A stretch of DNA of 64,000 bases. It comes from Saccharicrinis sp965230625 (GTDB lineage Bacteria > Bacteroidota > Bacteroidia > Bacteroidales > Marinilabiliaceae). The stretch lies in assembly GCA_965230625.1 (NCBI GenBank), contig CBDDLL010000001.1:620001-684000 (forward strand), written 5' to 3'. Below the pieces are notes generated by a model. The model did not search any database, had not been told where the DNA came from, and saw only the letters and a program-made list of their open reading frames with translations. Each line of letters opens with the position of its first letter. Position 1 is the first letter of the stretch. Positions 46,697 to 54,813 of this stretch are shown one piece after another. The position numbers and the translations under genes are program-made.

Positions 46697-46873
46697 TTTT
46701 ATTTGCAAAGGTAAATTACGATATAAATAAATCGTTAAAATATTCAGATTATTTGTTATCCTGTACCTTTTTAAGTATGACATTAATTTTAAGTAACGAA
46801 TTACTTCTTTTTGTAACTTACCATAAAAACTACCGTACTTGTACGCATTTATTCCTTTTATTTATTTTCCATC

Positions 46874-48496
46874 ATGAAGCACCTTCAGTTTAAAACCAAG
46901 CTTATTCTTATGTTTTTTGTTCCTGTTATTGTTACAACCGGAGTAGCAATTTTTGTTTCATCCTCTGTACTAAAAAAGCAAGGATTAGAAACATTGGAGA
47001 GAAAAACCAAAGCTATTTTGGGTAGAATGGAGGCAGTTAGAAGATATGTAGCTACTCAATACGATATGGGAAAAGTTATTTCGGAAGTAAAAGAGGAAAA
47101 TCCTGATGGCAACATATCTAAAAAAACTAGAGATGAACTACTTAAAAAAGTACCTATTTTCGCTTCGATGTCGGTAGGAAAGGATAATTCGGAAAATGAT
47201 AACTATGTGTTTAGAGTAGCATCTAAAAAAGCACGAAATAAAAATAATAAAGCTACTTCATTAGAAGAAGAATTTATAAATCAATTTGAAAACGATGAAT
47301 CATTAAATGACATTACCTATACCCACAAAGAAACCAATGAGTTGTGGGTAATGCGTCCAATACGACTTTCGGAAAAACAAGGTTGTTTAGAATGTCATGG
47401 CAATCCAGCATCCAGCATTTGGGGAAATGGGAAAGATATTTTAGGCTATGATATGGAGAATTACAAGGATGGTGACATAGAAGGATTATTCATTATTAAA
47501 TCAAGTCTAAATTCAAATAACAATGAAGTTCAGGCTAATATACAAGGAGCCATTAAAAATATTGCTATGATAATGGCAGGTGTCCTTCTTGTAATTATGC
47601 TGATTAGTTATGCTTTTATTAGAAGCACAAATATTAAAATACGAAACATTATTAGTGCTAACCGTAAGATTGCTGATGGGGATTTATCAGAAAAGCTTCC
47701 TGAAAAAGGGAATGATGAATTTACTGATATTTACAGGAATCTTAATCGTATGATAGATTCATTAAGTTCTATTGTTGAAGCAGTTAAAGAAGCATCAAAA
47801 CTACTAATATCAGAAAGTTCCTTTACCAAAAACTTATCAAGTGATTTAGCTAACTCAACCAATGAACAAGCTGCTGCTGTGGAAGAGATTTCGGTTTCGA
47901 TGGAGGAAATGAATGCTACTATCGATCAAAATACCAATAATGCAAAATCTACAGAGCAAATTGCTAAATCATCTGCTTTGGAAATTGAAAATGGTAATGC
48001 TTCTTCTCAAAAGGCAGTAAATTCAATGCTACATATCAAAGAAGAACTTAATGCAATAGGTGAAATTGCAAGTCAAACAAACATTTTAGCTCTAAATGCT
48101 TCAGTAGAAGCAGCGAGGGCCGGTAGTGCAGGGTCGGGTTTTTCTGTTGTTGCAGGCGAAGTACGTAAACTGGCCGAACGAAGTAAAGTAGCTGCAGATA
48201 AAATAAATACAATGTTCTCGGATGGAGTTGAAACGGTTCAGTCAACTGGTATTAAAATTGCTGAAATAGTTCCAGATATTACAAAAACATCAGAATTACT
48301 AGGAGAGATTGTTGCATCGGGAATTGAACAAAGTACAGGGGCTTCTGAAATAAACAATGCTATTCAAGGTTTAAATTCTGCTACTCAAACAAACGCTCAA
48401 ATTGCAGATAATATGTCGGAAAAGGCAACGGAGTTAAATAAATATGCAAATATACTTCAGGAAAGAATCTCGTTCTTTAAAATGAAAACTCAATAA
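46874..48496 (+). CDS. Methyl-accepting chemotaxis protein with heme-c-type sensor domain
   Basis: 540 residues. One membrane helix at ~10-30, a periplasmic Tll0287-like (DUF3365) domain at ~35-215 with a CLECH heme-binding motif (171-175, in QGCLECHGNP), a second helix at ~227-248, a HAMP domain (~250-300) and a signalling domain (~310-530) with the conserved tip ASQTNILALNASVEAARAG...GFSVVAGEVRKLAERS. Covalent heme c would let it sense redox state, O2 or NO. No che genes are adjacent. Chemoreceptors are sparse in gliding Bacteroidota. Confidence 0.9.
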   Translation: MKHLQFKTKLILMFFVPVIVTTGVAIFVSSSVLKKQGLETLERKTKAILGRMEAVRRYVATQYDMGKVISEVKEENPDGNISKKTRDELLKKVPIFASMSVGKDNSENDNYVFRVASKKARNKNNKATSLEEEFINQFENDESLNDITYTHKETNELWVMRPIRLSEKQGCLECHGNPASSIWGNGKDILGYDMENYKDGDIEGLFIIKSSLNSNNNEVQANIQGAIKNIAMIMAGVLLVIMLISYAFIRSTNIKIRNIISANRKIADGDLSEKLPEKGNDEFTDIYRNLNRMIDSLSSIVEAVKEASKLLISESSFTKNLSSDLANSTNEQAAAVEEISVSMEEMNATIDQNTNNAKSTEQIAKSSALEIENGNASSQKAVNSMLHIKEELNAIGEIASQTNILALNASVEAARAGSAGSGFSVVAGEVRKLAERSKVAADKINTMFSDGVETVQSTGIKIAEIVPDITKTSELLGEIVASGIEQSTGASEINNAIQGLNSATQTNAQIADNMSEKATELNKYANILQERISFFKMKTQ

Positions 48497-48499
48497 GAT

Positions 48500-48560
48500 A
48501 GATCGTTAGATTTGAAACGAAAGACTTGAGACTGATTTACTAAATGCTTAAAGCCAATAC
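48500..48560. repeat. Dispersed intergenic repeat, copy 3
   Basis: Begins AGATCGTTAGATTTGAAACG and contains GACTTGAGACTGATTTAC. Closest to the 875-932 copy in its first 11 bases. Confidence 0.6.
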
Positions 48561-48674
48561 ATAAGCAAAATTGTATTTATTATTGTAGTTCCCTAACATT
48601 CATCTTATTATAAAAACATAACGAACCATTGAATAAAAAATCCTTATTAATAATCACCCATTATTAAAATTAAT

Positions 48675-48690
48675 TACCGAACGATTGGTA
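48675..48690 (+). promoter_or_regulatory. TetR operator upstream of its own gene
   Basis: TACCGAACGATTGGTA, an imperfect inverted repeat (ACCGA...TTGGT), overlapping the probable -33 of the TetR promoter. The same motif lies at 49301, so autorepression is likely. Confidence 0.7.
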
Positions 48691-48707
48691 AATTACTAAA
48701 TTGTTAA

Positions 48708-48715
48708 TATCTTTG
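48708..48715 (+). promoter_or_regulatory. -7 promoter element of the TetR gene
   Basis: TATCTTTG, a perfect TAnnTTTG match, 19 bases after ATTGG (48684-48688). It lies only 4 bases before the ATG, so the mRNA may start at or very near the start codon (leaderless). Confidence 0.55.
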
Positions 48716-48719
48716 ATAC

Positions 48720-49280
48720 ATGAGACCACAAAAAGTAAACGATACTGAACTATTAAATAAGATTGTAGGATTAATTAGATCCAGAGGTTTTGCAGGAACT
48801 AGTTTAAGTACAATTGCAGAATTAACAGGTCTAAAAAAAGCTAGTTTATATCATCGTTTTCCTGGAGGAAAGGAAGAAATAGTACTTACTGTTTTAAAAC
48901 ATACAAGCAGTTGGGTAAAGACTAACATCCTTGATGAATTAAAGAATTCGGATAAAAAACCATCAGATAGATTAAATAATGCTTTAATTAAGATATCAGC
49001 ACATTATAACAATGGTTTAAACCAGTGTTTATTTCGGTCTTTAAGTATGGAAATTGGTGATGATTTATTTAAGGATGAGTTACACAATGGAATGTTACAA
49101 TGGTTGGGTGCTTTTACTAAATTGGGAGTTGACTTTGGCAACTCATATGATATGTCTGAAAAAAAAGCAATGGAAGTTATCACTTTATTACAAGGAAGTT
49201 TAGTGATTTGTAATACCCTTAACACAACAACTCCATTTAAAGAAACTGTGAATAGAATAAGGTTAATGTATATGAGCTAA
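48720..49280 (+). CDS. TetR-family transcriptional regulator
   Basis: 186 residues. N-terminal helix-turn-helix (~18-50; GFAGTSLSTIAELTGLKKASLYHRFPGGKEEIV) then an all-helical ligand/dimer domain. Identical-type operators sit at 48675 (over its own promoter) and at 49301 (just ahead of gap), so it probably represses itself and affects gap. The ligand is unknown. Fifty bases precede the gap start. Confidence 0.92.
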   Translation: MRPQKVNDTELLNKIVGLIRSRGFAGTSLSTIAELTGLKKASLYHRFPGGKEEIVLTVLKHTSSWVKTNILDELKNSDKKPSDRLNNALIKISAHYNNGLNQCLFRSLSMEIGDDLFKDELHNGMLQWLGAFTKLGVDFGNSYDMSEKKAMEVITLLQGSLVICNTLNTTTPFKETVNRIRLMYMS

Positions 49281-49300
49281 AATTTTTTTATTTAATTATT

Positions 49301-49316
49301 TACCGATCGTTCGGTT
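49301..49316 (+). promoter_or_regulatory. TetR operator in front of gap
   Basis: TACCGATCGTTCGGTT, with perfect arms ACCGA/TCGGT around TCGT, matching the site at 48675. It ends 14 bases before the gap ATG. Confidence 0.7.
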
Positions 49317-49330
49317 TTAAACTTAAAGTT

Positions 49331-50332
49331 ATGATTAAAATTGCGATTAATGGATTTGGTCGGATAGGACGTCTGACCTTACGTAAGATTCAGGAAAACC
49401 CAAACATGCAGGTTGTTGCAATAAACGATTTAACAGATCCTACTATGTTAGCTTATCTGCTCAAGTACGATTCTGTACAGGGTACATCTAACGTTGATGT
49501 CAATCATACCGAAAACTCAATTCTGTTTGGAAACAACACCATTCAGGTTTTTAAGGAGCCAAATCCAGAAAACCTCCCTTGGAAAAGTTTAGAAATAGAC
49601 ATTGTTATTGAATCGACAGGATTTTTTGCAACTAAAGAAAAAGCTTCAGCACATTTAAAAGCAGGAGCTAAAAAGGTTCTTATTTCTGCACCTGCAGGTA
49701 AAGATGTAAAAACAATTGTTTATAATGTTAACCATGATATTATTAATGAAAATGACGAGATTTTAAGTTCTGCCTCTTGTACAACAAACTGTCTTGCACC
49801 AATGGCACAGGTATTAAATAATAAATTTGGTATAATAACCGGACAGATGACTACAATTCATGCCTTTACAAACTCACAACCTTTATTAGATAGTCCGGAT
49901 AGAAAGCTAAACTTTCGAGGGTCAAGGTCAGCAGCAGGTAATATAGTACCCTATAAAACAGGTGCTGCTAAAGCTATAGGATTAGTAATTCCTGAATTGG
50001 AAGGTAAATTAGATGGTTCTTCGCAAAGAGTACCAGTTTTAACCGGCTCGGTAGTTGAATTATTTACAATACTTAATAAAAAAGTTACCGTAGAAGAGGT
50101 AAATCAAGCAATGAAGGAAAACACAAACGAATCTTTTGGTTATACAACAGATTTTCTTGTTTCTTCTGATATTATTGGAATGAAATACGGATCACTCTTC
50201 GATTCTACTCAAACTAAAATTACTTCTGTTGGCAATACTCAATTAGTTAAAACTGTTGCATGGTACGATAATGAAATGTCTTTTGTAGAGCAACTTGTAA
50301 GAACTGTTAGCTATATTGGTGAGATTAACTAA
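49331..50332 (+). CDS. gap: Glyceraldehyde-3-phosphate dehydrogenase
   Basis: 333 residues. Oxidises glyceraldehyde 3-phosphate to 1,3-bisphosphoglycerate with NAD+ in glycolysis. Rossmann start INGFGRIGR, catalytic Cys in SASCTTNCLAP, the His in TTIHAFTNSQ, and WYDNEMSF near the end. The Asp after beta strand 2 (AINDLTDP) favours NAD over NADP. A TetR operator sits in its upstream region. Whether this is the main gap of the cell or a second copy cannot be told from the window. Confidence 0.96.
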   Translation: MIKIAINGFGRIGRLTLRKIQENPNMQVVAINDLTDPTMLAYLLKYDSVQGTSNVDVNHTENSILFGNNTIQVFKEPNPENLPWKSLEIDIVIESTGFFATKEKASAHLKAGAKKVLISAPAGKDVKTIVYNVNHDIINENDEILSSASCTTNCLAPMAQVLNNKFGIITGQMTTIHAFTNSQPLLDSPDRKLNFRGSRSAAGNIVPYKTGAAKAIGLVIPELEGKLDGSSQRVPVLTGSVVELFTILNKKVTVEEVNQAMKENTNESFGYTTDFLVSSDIIGMKYGSLFDSTQTKITSVGNTQLVKTVAWYDNEMSFVEQLVRTVSYIGEIN

Positions 50333-50690
50333 TTAAAAATCATAGAAGAAGTCTTATTTAGAGTTTGCAAGAAAACTCAAATACCAAAGCCTTTGATAAG
50401 TAAGCGACAAAGACAAGACTTGCAAAGCCAGAAAAAACTCATTTACAAAAGTTAAAATCCGTTTTTTCTGGCAAGTGTAACACAGAATCAACGAACACGA
50501 ATATATAAGAATTATTACTCGTGATTAATTGGTGTTTTCTTGCAAAGTCTTTTTAACATATGTCTTCTTCTTGTTGATAATAACACGGTTTAAAGGAAGT
50601 TATAACTGAATATCATTAATAATTGATAGGATAAAAACATGGCAGCCTTGACAGTTTTTGCTTAATTTGCAAGCAAAACAAAAAACTATT
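50333..50690. other. Highly structured intergenic region, 358 bp
   Basis: Three nested inverted repeats surround about 230 bp: outer AGAAGAAG (50344-50351) with CTTCTTCT (50564-50571), middle TTTGCAAGAAAAC (50364-50376) with GTTTTCTTGCAAA (50534-50546), inner CCAGAAAAAAC (50428-50438) with GTTTTTTCTGG (50461-50471). No open frame. Confidence 0.6.
50344..50571. repeat. Nested inverted-repeat element (possible MITE or structured RNA)
   Basis: The arms fold in the correct order for a long stem with loops. The ~230-bp length and lack of coding suggest a palindromic miniature element or a regulatory RNA. The inner stem could act as a terminator for gap. Confidence 0.5.
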
Positions 50691-51671
50691 ATGAGCAAAC
50701 AATTGTATCCAATTAAATTTTCGTCTATTGTAAAAGATAAAATTTGGGGTGGTGAAAAATTAAAATCCATTCTTCATAAAGAAAGTGATAAAAATAACTT
50801 AGGTGAGTCGTGGGAACTTTCTGGAGTTAAAGGGGATGTATCGGAGGTAGCTAACGGTTTTTTAGCTGGAAATAATTTAGAAGAGATTATTGAAGTTTAT
50901 ATGGGTGATTTAGTTGGAGAACCTGTATACAGTAAGTTTGGTAATGAATTTCCTTTGCTCTTTAAATTTATTGATGCTAATCAGGATTTATCCATTCAAG
51001 TACACCCAGACGATGAATTATCGAAGGAGCGACACAACGCATATGGTAAAACCGAAATGTGGTATGTGATTGAAGCCGAACCTAAGAGTCAGTTAATTTC
51101 TGGTTTTGTTAAGGAATCGAATAAAGAAGAATATCTGGAAGCATTAAATAGTGGTAAATTAACTTCTCTTTTAAAGTCGCATATTGTGACAGAAGGTGAT
51201 ACATTTTTTATTCCTGCTGGCGATGTTCATGCTATTGGTGCTGGAGTTTTATTAGCTGAGATACAACAAACTTCGGATGTAACCTATCGTATTTATGATT
51301 ACGACCGTACAGATAGTTCGGGTAATACACGTGAACTACATACCGATTTAGCTTTAGATGCAATTGATTACAAAGATACCAACGAAAAGGTAACATATAG
51401 TAAAGACAAAAATGAAGCAATTAACCTGGCTAGTTGTCAATACTTTACAACCAACATTCTTCATCTTGATAATGCTTTTGAACGCGATGTGTATGTTCTT
51501 AATTCGTTTGTGGTATATATGTGTGTAGACGGAAGTGCAAAGATTACTTGCAATAATGGAGAATCTGAAACTATTACAAAAGGGGAAACCATTTTAATAC
51601 CTGCAAGCATCAATAATGTAAATATTGAGCCTAATGGAGAAGCAAAACTTCTAGAGGTTTATATCAAGTAA
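50691..51671 (+). CDS. manA: Type I phosphomannose isomerase (mannose-6-phosphate isomerase)
   Basis: 326 residues from ATG 50691; the frame opens at a TTG 33 bases earlier. Interconverts mannose 6-phosphate and fructose 6-phosphate, feeding GDP-mannose synthesis. Zinc-site residues are visible in LSIQVHPDDELSKERH (two ligands), KTEMWYVIEAEP (Glu) and PAGDVHAIGAG (His). The cupin core and C-terminal domain match class I enzymes. A strong terminator follows. Confidence 0.93.
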   Translation: MSKQLYPIKFSSIVKDKIWGGEKLKSILHKESDKNNLGESWELSGVKGDVSEVANGFLAGNNLEEIIEVYMGDLVGEPVYSKFGNEFPLLFKFIDANQDLSIQVHPDDELSKERHNAYGKTEMWYVIEAEPKSQLISGFVKESNKEEYLEALNSGKLTSLLKSHIVTEGDTFFIPAGDVHAIGAGVLLAEIQQTSDVTYRIYDYDRTDSSGNTRELHTDLALDAIDYKDTNEKVTYSKDKNEAINLASCQYFTTNILHLDNAFERDVYVLNSFVVYMCVDGSAKITCNNGESETITKGETILIPASINNVNIEPNGEAKLLEVYIK

Positions 51672-51700
51672 ATTTATAATTAACGAATTTTCTAAATACA

Positions 51701-51731
51701 ACGCTCGATTAAATACATCGAGCGTTTTTTA
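51701..51731 (+). terminator. Rho-independent terminator after manA
   Basis: Perfect 9-bp stem ACGCTCGAT / ATCGAGCGT with a seven-base loop, followed by TTTTTT. Confidence 0.92.
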
Positions 51732-51842
51732 TTAATACTACTCAAATCAGGTTAAGAATAATACATTGCTGTTATATTTTTAACATTTTGTGATTTTGTT
51801 GTTTTAAAAATACTCTTCTATCTTTTTATAAAAAGAATGTTC

Positions 51843-51850
51843 TAATTTTG
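51843..51850 (+). promoter_or_regulatory. -7 promoter element of lysC
   Basis: TAATTTTG matches TAnnTTTG. Its -33 partner is weak (T-rich). The leader would be about 65 bases. Confidence 0.5.
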
Positions 51851-51879
51851 TTGCTTATAAAATTAAGCGTTAATGTTAA

Positions 51880-51896
51880 TGGCATTGATAATGCCA
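51880..51896 (+). promoter_or_regulatory. Perfect palindrome in the lysC leader
   Basis: TGGCATT-GAT-AATGCCA, 7-bp arms, placed between the predicted transcription start and the lysC ATG. A candidate repressor site or small RNA hairpin; the factor is unknown. Confidence 0.5.
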
Positions 51897-51924
51897 AAGT
51901 CTAAATATCTCTTATACATTAAAT

Positions 51925-53235
51925 ATGAAAGTATTAAAGTTTGGAGGAACATCAGTTGGTTCAGCTAAAAGAATGAAAGAAGTAGCCAATTTGGTTTGCA
52001 ATGGGCAATCCAACATAGTTGTGCTCTCCGCCATGTCAGGAACAACCAACTGTTTGGTAGAAATTACCAATTATTTATACAAAAAAAATAATGATGGTGC
52101 CAACGAACTCATCAACGAGTTGGAACAAAAGTACTACAACGAAGTTGAAGAACTTTATGCTTCTAACAAGTATAAACAAAAGGGTAAAGAACTAATTGAG
52201 TATCATTTTGATTACATCAAGTCTTTTACCATAGATATGTTTACTGCTTTTGAAGAAAAGGCTATTCTTGCTCAAGGAGAATTGATATCAACAGCCATGT
52301 TTCAATATTATTTAGAAGAAAATGGAAAAAAATCTGCATTGATATCTGCATTGGACTTTATGCGCATTGATAAACATAACGAACCTGATACAAATTACAT
52401 TAAGGAAAACTGCAGCAAAATTTTAAACGAAAATACTGGTTTAGATATATATGTTACTCAAGGATATATTTGCCGCAATGCTTTTGGAGAGGTAGATAAT
52501 CTGCAGCGAGGTGGTAGCGACTATACTGCCAGCTTAATTGGAGCTGCTATTAATGCTCAAGAGATTCAAATATGGACCGATATTGATGGTATGCACAATA
52601 ACGATCCTCGCTTTGTTGAAAATACACATTCTATTGCCAATCTTTCGTTTGACGAAGCAGCAGAGTTGGCTTATTTTGGAGCCAAAATTTTACATCCTAC
52701 TAGTGTTTTACCTGCCAAACTAAGCAACATACCGGTAAGGTTATTAAATACTATGAAACCTGAAGCTCCTGGAACATTAATTTCTTCGAAGCAAGAAAAA
52801 GAAAGAATTTCGGCAGTTGCTGCCAAAGACAACATTACTGCCATAAAAATTAAGTCGGGCAGAATGTTACTTGCGCATGGTTTTTTACGTAAGGTATTTG
52901 AAATTTTTGAAACCTATAAAACACCTATCGACATGATTACCACATCGGAGGTAGGAGTTTCTGTTACTATTGATGACAATCGTCATTTGGATGAAATTGT
53001 TGATGACTTAAAGAATTTGGGTACTGTTGCAGTAGATACAAATCAAGTAATAGTGTGTATTGTAGGCGACTTGATAGCCAACAATGTTGGATATACAAAT
53101 AAAATTCTTGATGCGCTTAAAAACATTCCTATCCGAATGATATCATACGGTGGTAGCAGTTACAACGTATCTATTTTAATTAACGAAAACTATAAAAAGG
53201 AGGCATTAAATGCCTTAAGTGATAACCTGTTTTAA
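51925..53235 (+). CDS. lysC: Aspartate kinase
   Basis: 436 residues, monofunctional. Phosphorylates aspartate, the first step toward lysine, threonine and methionine. Start motif VLKFGGTSVGS, nucleotide-binding region, and catalytic QRGGSDYTASLIGAA; two C-terminal ACT regions (~300-436) give feedback control by an amino acid. Together with lysA 17 bases downstream it points to lysine/diaminopimelate synthesis. Confidence 0.95.
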   Translation: MKVLKFGGTSVGSAKRMKEVANLVCNGQSNIVVLSAMSGTTNCLVEITNYLYKKNNDGANELINELEQKYYNEVEELYASNKYKQKGKELIEYHFDYIKSFTIDMFTAFEEKAILAQGELISTAMFQYYLEENGKKSALISALDFMRIDKHNEPDTNYIKENCSKILNENTGLDIYVTQGYICRNAFGEVDNLQRGGSDYTASLIGAAINAQEIQIWTDIDGMHNNDPRFVENTHSIANLSFDEAAELAYFGAKILHPTSVLPAKLSNIPVRLLNTMKPEAPGTLISSKQEKERISAVAAKDNITAIKIKSGRMLLAHGFLRKVFEIFETYKTPIDMITTSEVGVSVTIDDNRHLDEIVDDLKNLGTVAVDTNQVIVCIVGDLIANNVGYTNKILDALKNIPIRMISYGGSSYNVSILINENYKKEALNALSDNLF

Positions 53236-53252
53236 TCTGTATTGTGCAAAAG

Positions 53253-54407
53253 ATGAACAATCAATTTCCAATTGAAAAGTTAGGAGCGGTAGAAACACCA
53301 TTTTACTACTACAACATGCAATTGTTAGATGAAACCTTACAAGTAATTAAGGAAGAATCTGATAAATACAATTACCATATACATTATGCAGTTAAAGCTA
53401 ATGCTAACAAACGTATTTTAGAAAGGATTAATTCTTTTGGTTTTGGAGCCGACTGTGTAAGTGGTAACGAAGTATCTGCTTCTTTAGACGCTGGTTTTCC
53501 TTCTGATAAGGTTGTTTTTGCTGGTGTTGGTAAAGCCGATAAAGAAATTATTACAGGTTTAGAAAATAACATTGGTTGTTTTAATGTGGAATCTATTCCT
53601 GAGCTTGAGATAATTAACGAATTAGCTGAAAAGCTGGGTAAAGTTGCCAAAGTTGCTTTAAGAATTAATCCAAATGTAAAAGCCAATACGCATAAGTATA
53701 TTACTACTGGCCTTGAAGAAAATAAGTTTGGGATTTACCTTTGGGACCTGGAAAAAGTTCTGGATAAAGTTGATGAACTTAACAATGTAGAGTTTGTTGG
53801 AATTCATTTTCATATTGGTTCTCAAATTAACGATTTAGATGCATTTATGCAGTTGTGCAACCGTGCTAACGAACTTCAGGAACTTTTTGTTGAAAGAAGA
53901 ACAATTCCTAAAATTATTAACGTAGGTGGCGGTTTAGGTATCGACTATGAAAACCCTGATGAAAATCCCATGCCCGACTTTAAAAGATTCTTTAAAATAT
54001 TTGATGAATTTTTGGAATTAAAGGAAGGTCAGGAAGTTCATTTTGAACTTGGACGATCTGTAGTATGTCAATGCGGATCTCTCATTAGCAAAGTACTTTA
54101 CGTTAAAGAAGGAGTAAATACACATTTTGCTATTGTTGATGCCGGAATGAGTGAATTAATACGTCCTGCACTTTACCAGGCATATCACAAAATTGAAAAT
54201 CTAAGTTCAACAAAAGAAGTAGATAAATACGATGTGGTTGGACCAATTTGCGAATCGTCGGATTGTTTTGGAAAAGCTGTAACCCTGCCAAAAACAGGCA
54301 GAGGTGATATAATAGCTATTCGATCGGCAGGTGCTTATGGCGAAGTAATGGCCAACCAATATAACTTACGTTCGTTACCACAAGCTATTTATTCCGATTT
54401 GATATAA
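53253..54407 (+). CDS. lysA: Diaminopimelate decarboxylase
   Basis: 384 residues from ATG 53253; an in-frame TTG lies nine bases earlier. Decarboxylates meso-diaminopimelate to lysine, using PLP. The PLP lysine is in HYAVKANANKRIL, with HFHIGSQI, NVGGGLGIDYE and the substrate-site CESSDCFGK (Cys from the other subunit). In an operon with lysC. Confidence 0.95.
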   Translation: MNNQFPIEKLGAVETPFYYYNMQLLDETLQVIKEESDKYNYHIHYAVKANANKRILERINSFGFGADCVSGNEVSASLDAGFPSDKVVFAGVGKADKEIITGLENNIGCFNVESIPELEIINELAEKLGKVAKVALRINPNVKANTHKYITTGLEENKFGIYLWDLEKVLDKVDELNNVEFVGIHFHIGSQINDLDAFMQLCNRANELQELFVERRTIPKIINVGGGLGIDYENPDENPMPDFKRFFKIFDEFLELKEGQEVHFELGRSVVCQCGSLISKVLYVKEGVNTHFAIVDAGMSELIRPALYQAYHKIENLSSTKEVDKYDVVGPICESSDCFGKAVTLPKTGRGDIIAIRSAGAYGEVMANQYNLRSLPQAIYSDLI

Positions 54408-54537
54408 ATTTTACTTATAAACTTTTTAATCTTATAAAGGAGTCAGCATGTGTTGATTCCTTTACTTAATTAAAACGAATATAAAGATTAATTATTCAAT
54501 ATATAGTAGTTTACCTTGAGTGTACCTAATAAACTTA

Positions 54538-54755
54538 TGAACACAGAGACACAGAGTTCTTTCTTTATCTTGTTTGTTTAATATGGTAAAGCGATCTTAT
54601 AATGTCCTAAGTATATTTTATACTTTCTCCATTTTCCGTTCTGCGTTCTCCCCGCTCTTGTTCCTTTCTCCATTCTACCTTCTTCCCTTTTACCTTTCAA
54701 CCGTTTTCCCTTTTTTACCGTTTTCCCTTCTACCTTCTCCTCTTTTTAAAAGAAA
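54538..54755. repeat. Intergenic repeat block, copy 1 of 5
   Basis: Begins with ACACAGAGACACAGAGTTC, then a conserved AT segment around GTATATTTTATACTTTCTCC and a pyrimidine-rich tract of imperfect CCCTTTTACC units. Other copies start near 57480, 59530, 61590 and 63350. Confidence 0.75.
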
Positions 54756-54788
54756 GAAGAGGTTACCCCTTGCGAGATAACCCCTTTC
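54756..54788 (-). terminator. Terminator of the 54814 gene
   Basis: GAAGAGGTTACCCC/AGATAACCCCTTTC hairpin; on the minus strand it is followed by TTTCTTTTAAAA. The same element ends the three downstream T9SS genes. Confidence 0.65.
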
Positions 54789-54813
54789 AATAAAACACTT
54801 AATAACACTTAAA

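Larger units (their letters stand above)
54408..54813. other. Intergenic region with T9SS-type repeat block, copy 1
   Basis: The convergent space between lysA and the first minus-strand T9SS gene. It holds an ACACAGAGTTC...TTTATCTTG block and a pyrimidine tract (54600-54740) shared with four other places downstream. The terminator at its right end belongs to the T9SS gene. Confidence 0.55.

Noticed and set aside
51672..51924. Lysine riboswitch before lysC
   Set aside because: The leader after the probable promoter is only ~65 bases, far too short for an L-box aptamer, and no such fold is visible.
54600..54745. CRISPR-like array in the pyrimidine-rich tract
   Set aside because: Units are irregular, short and without spacers of constant size; it is a degenerate pyrimidine repeat.
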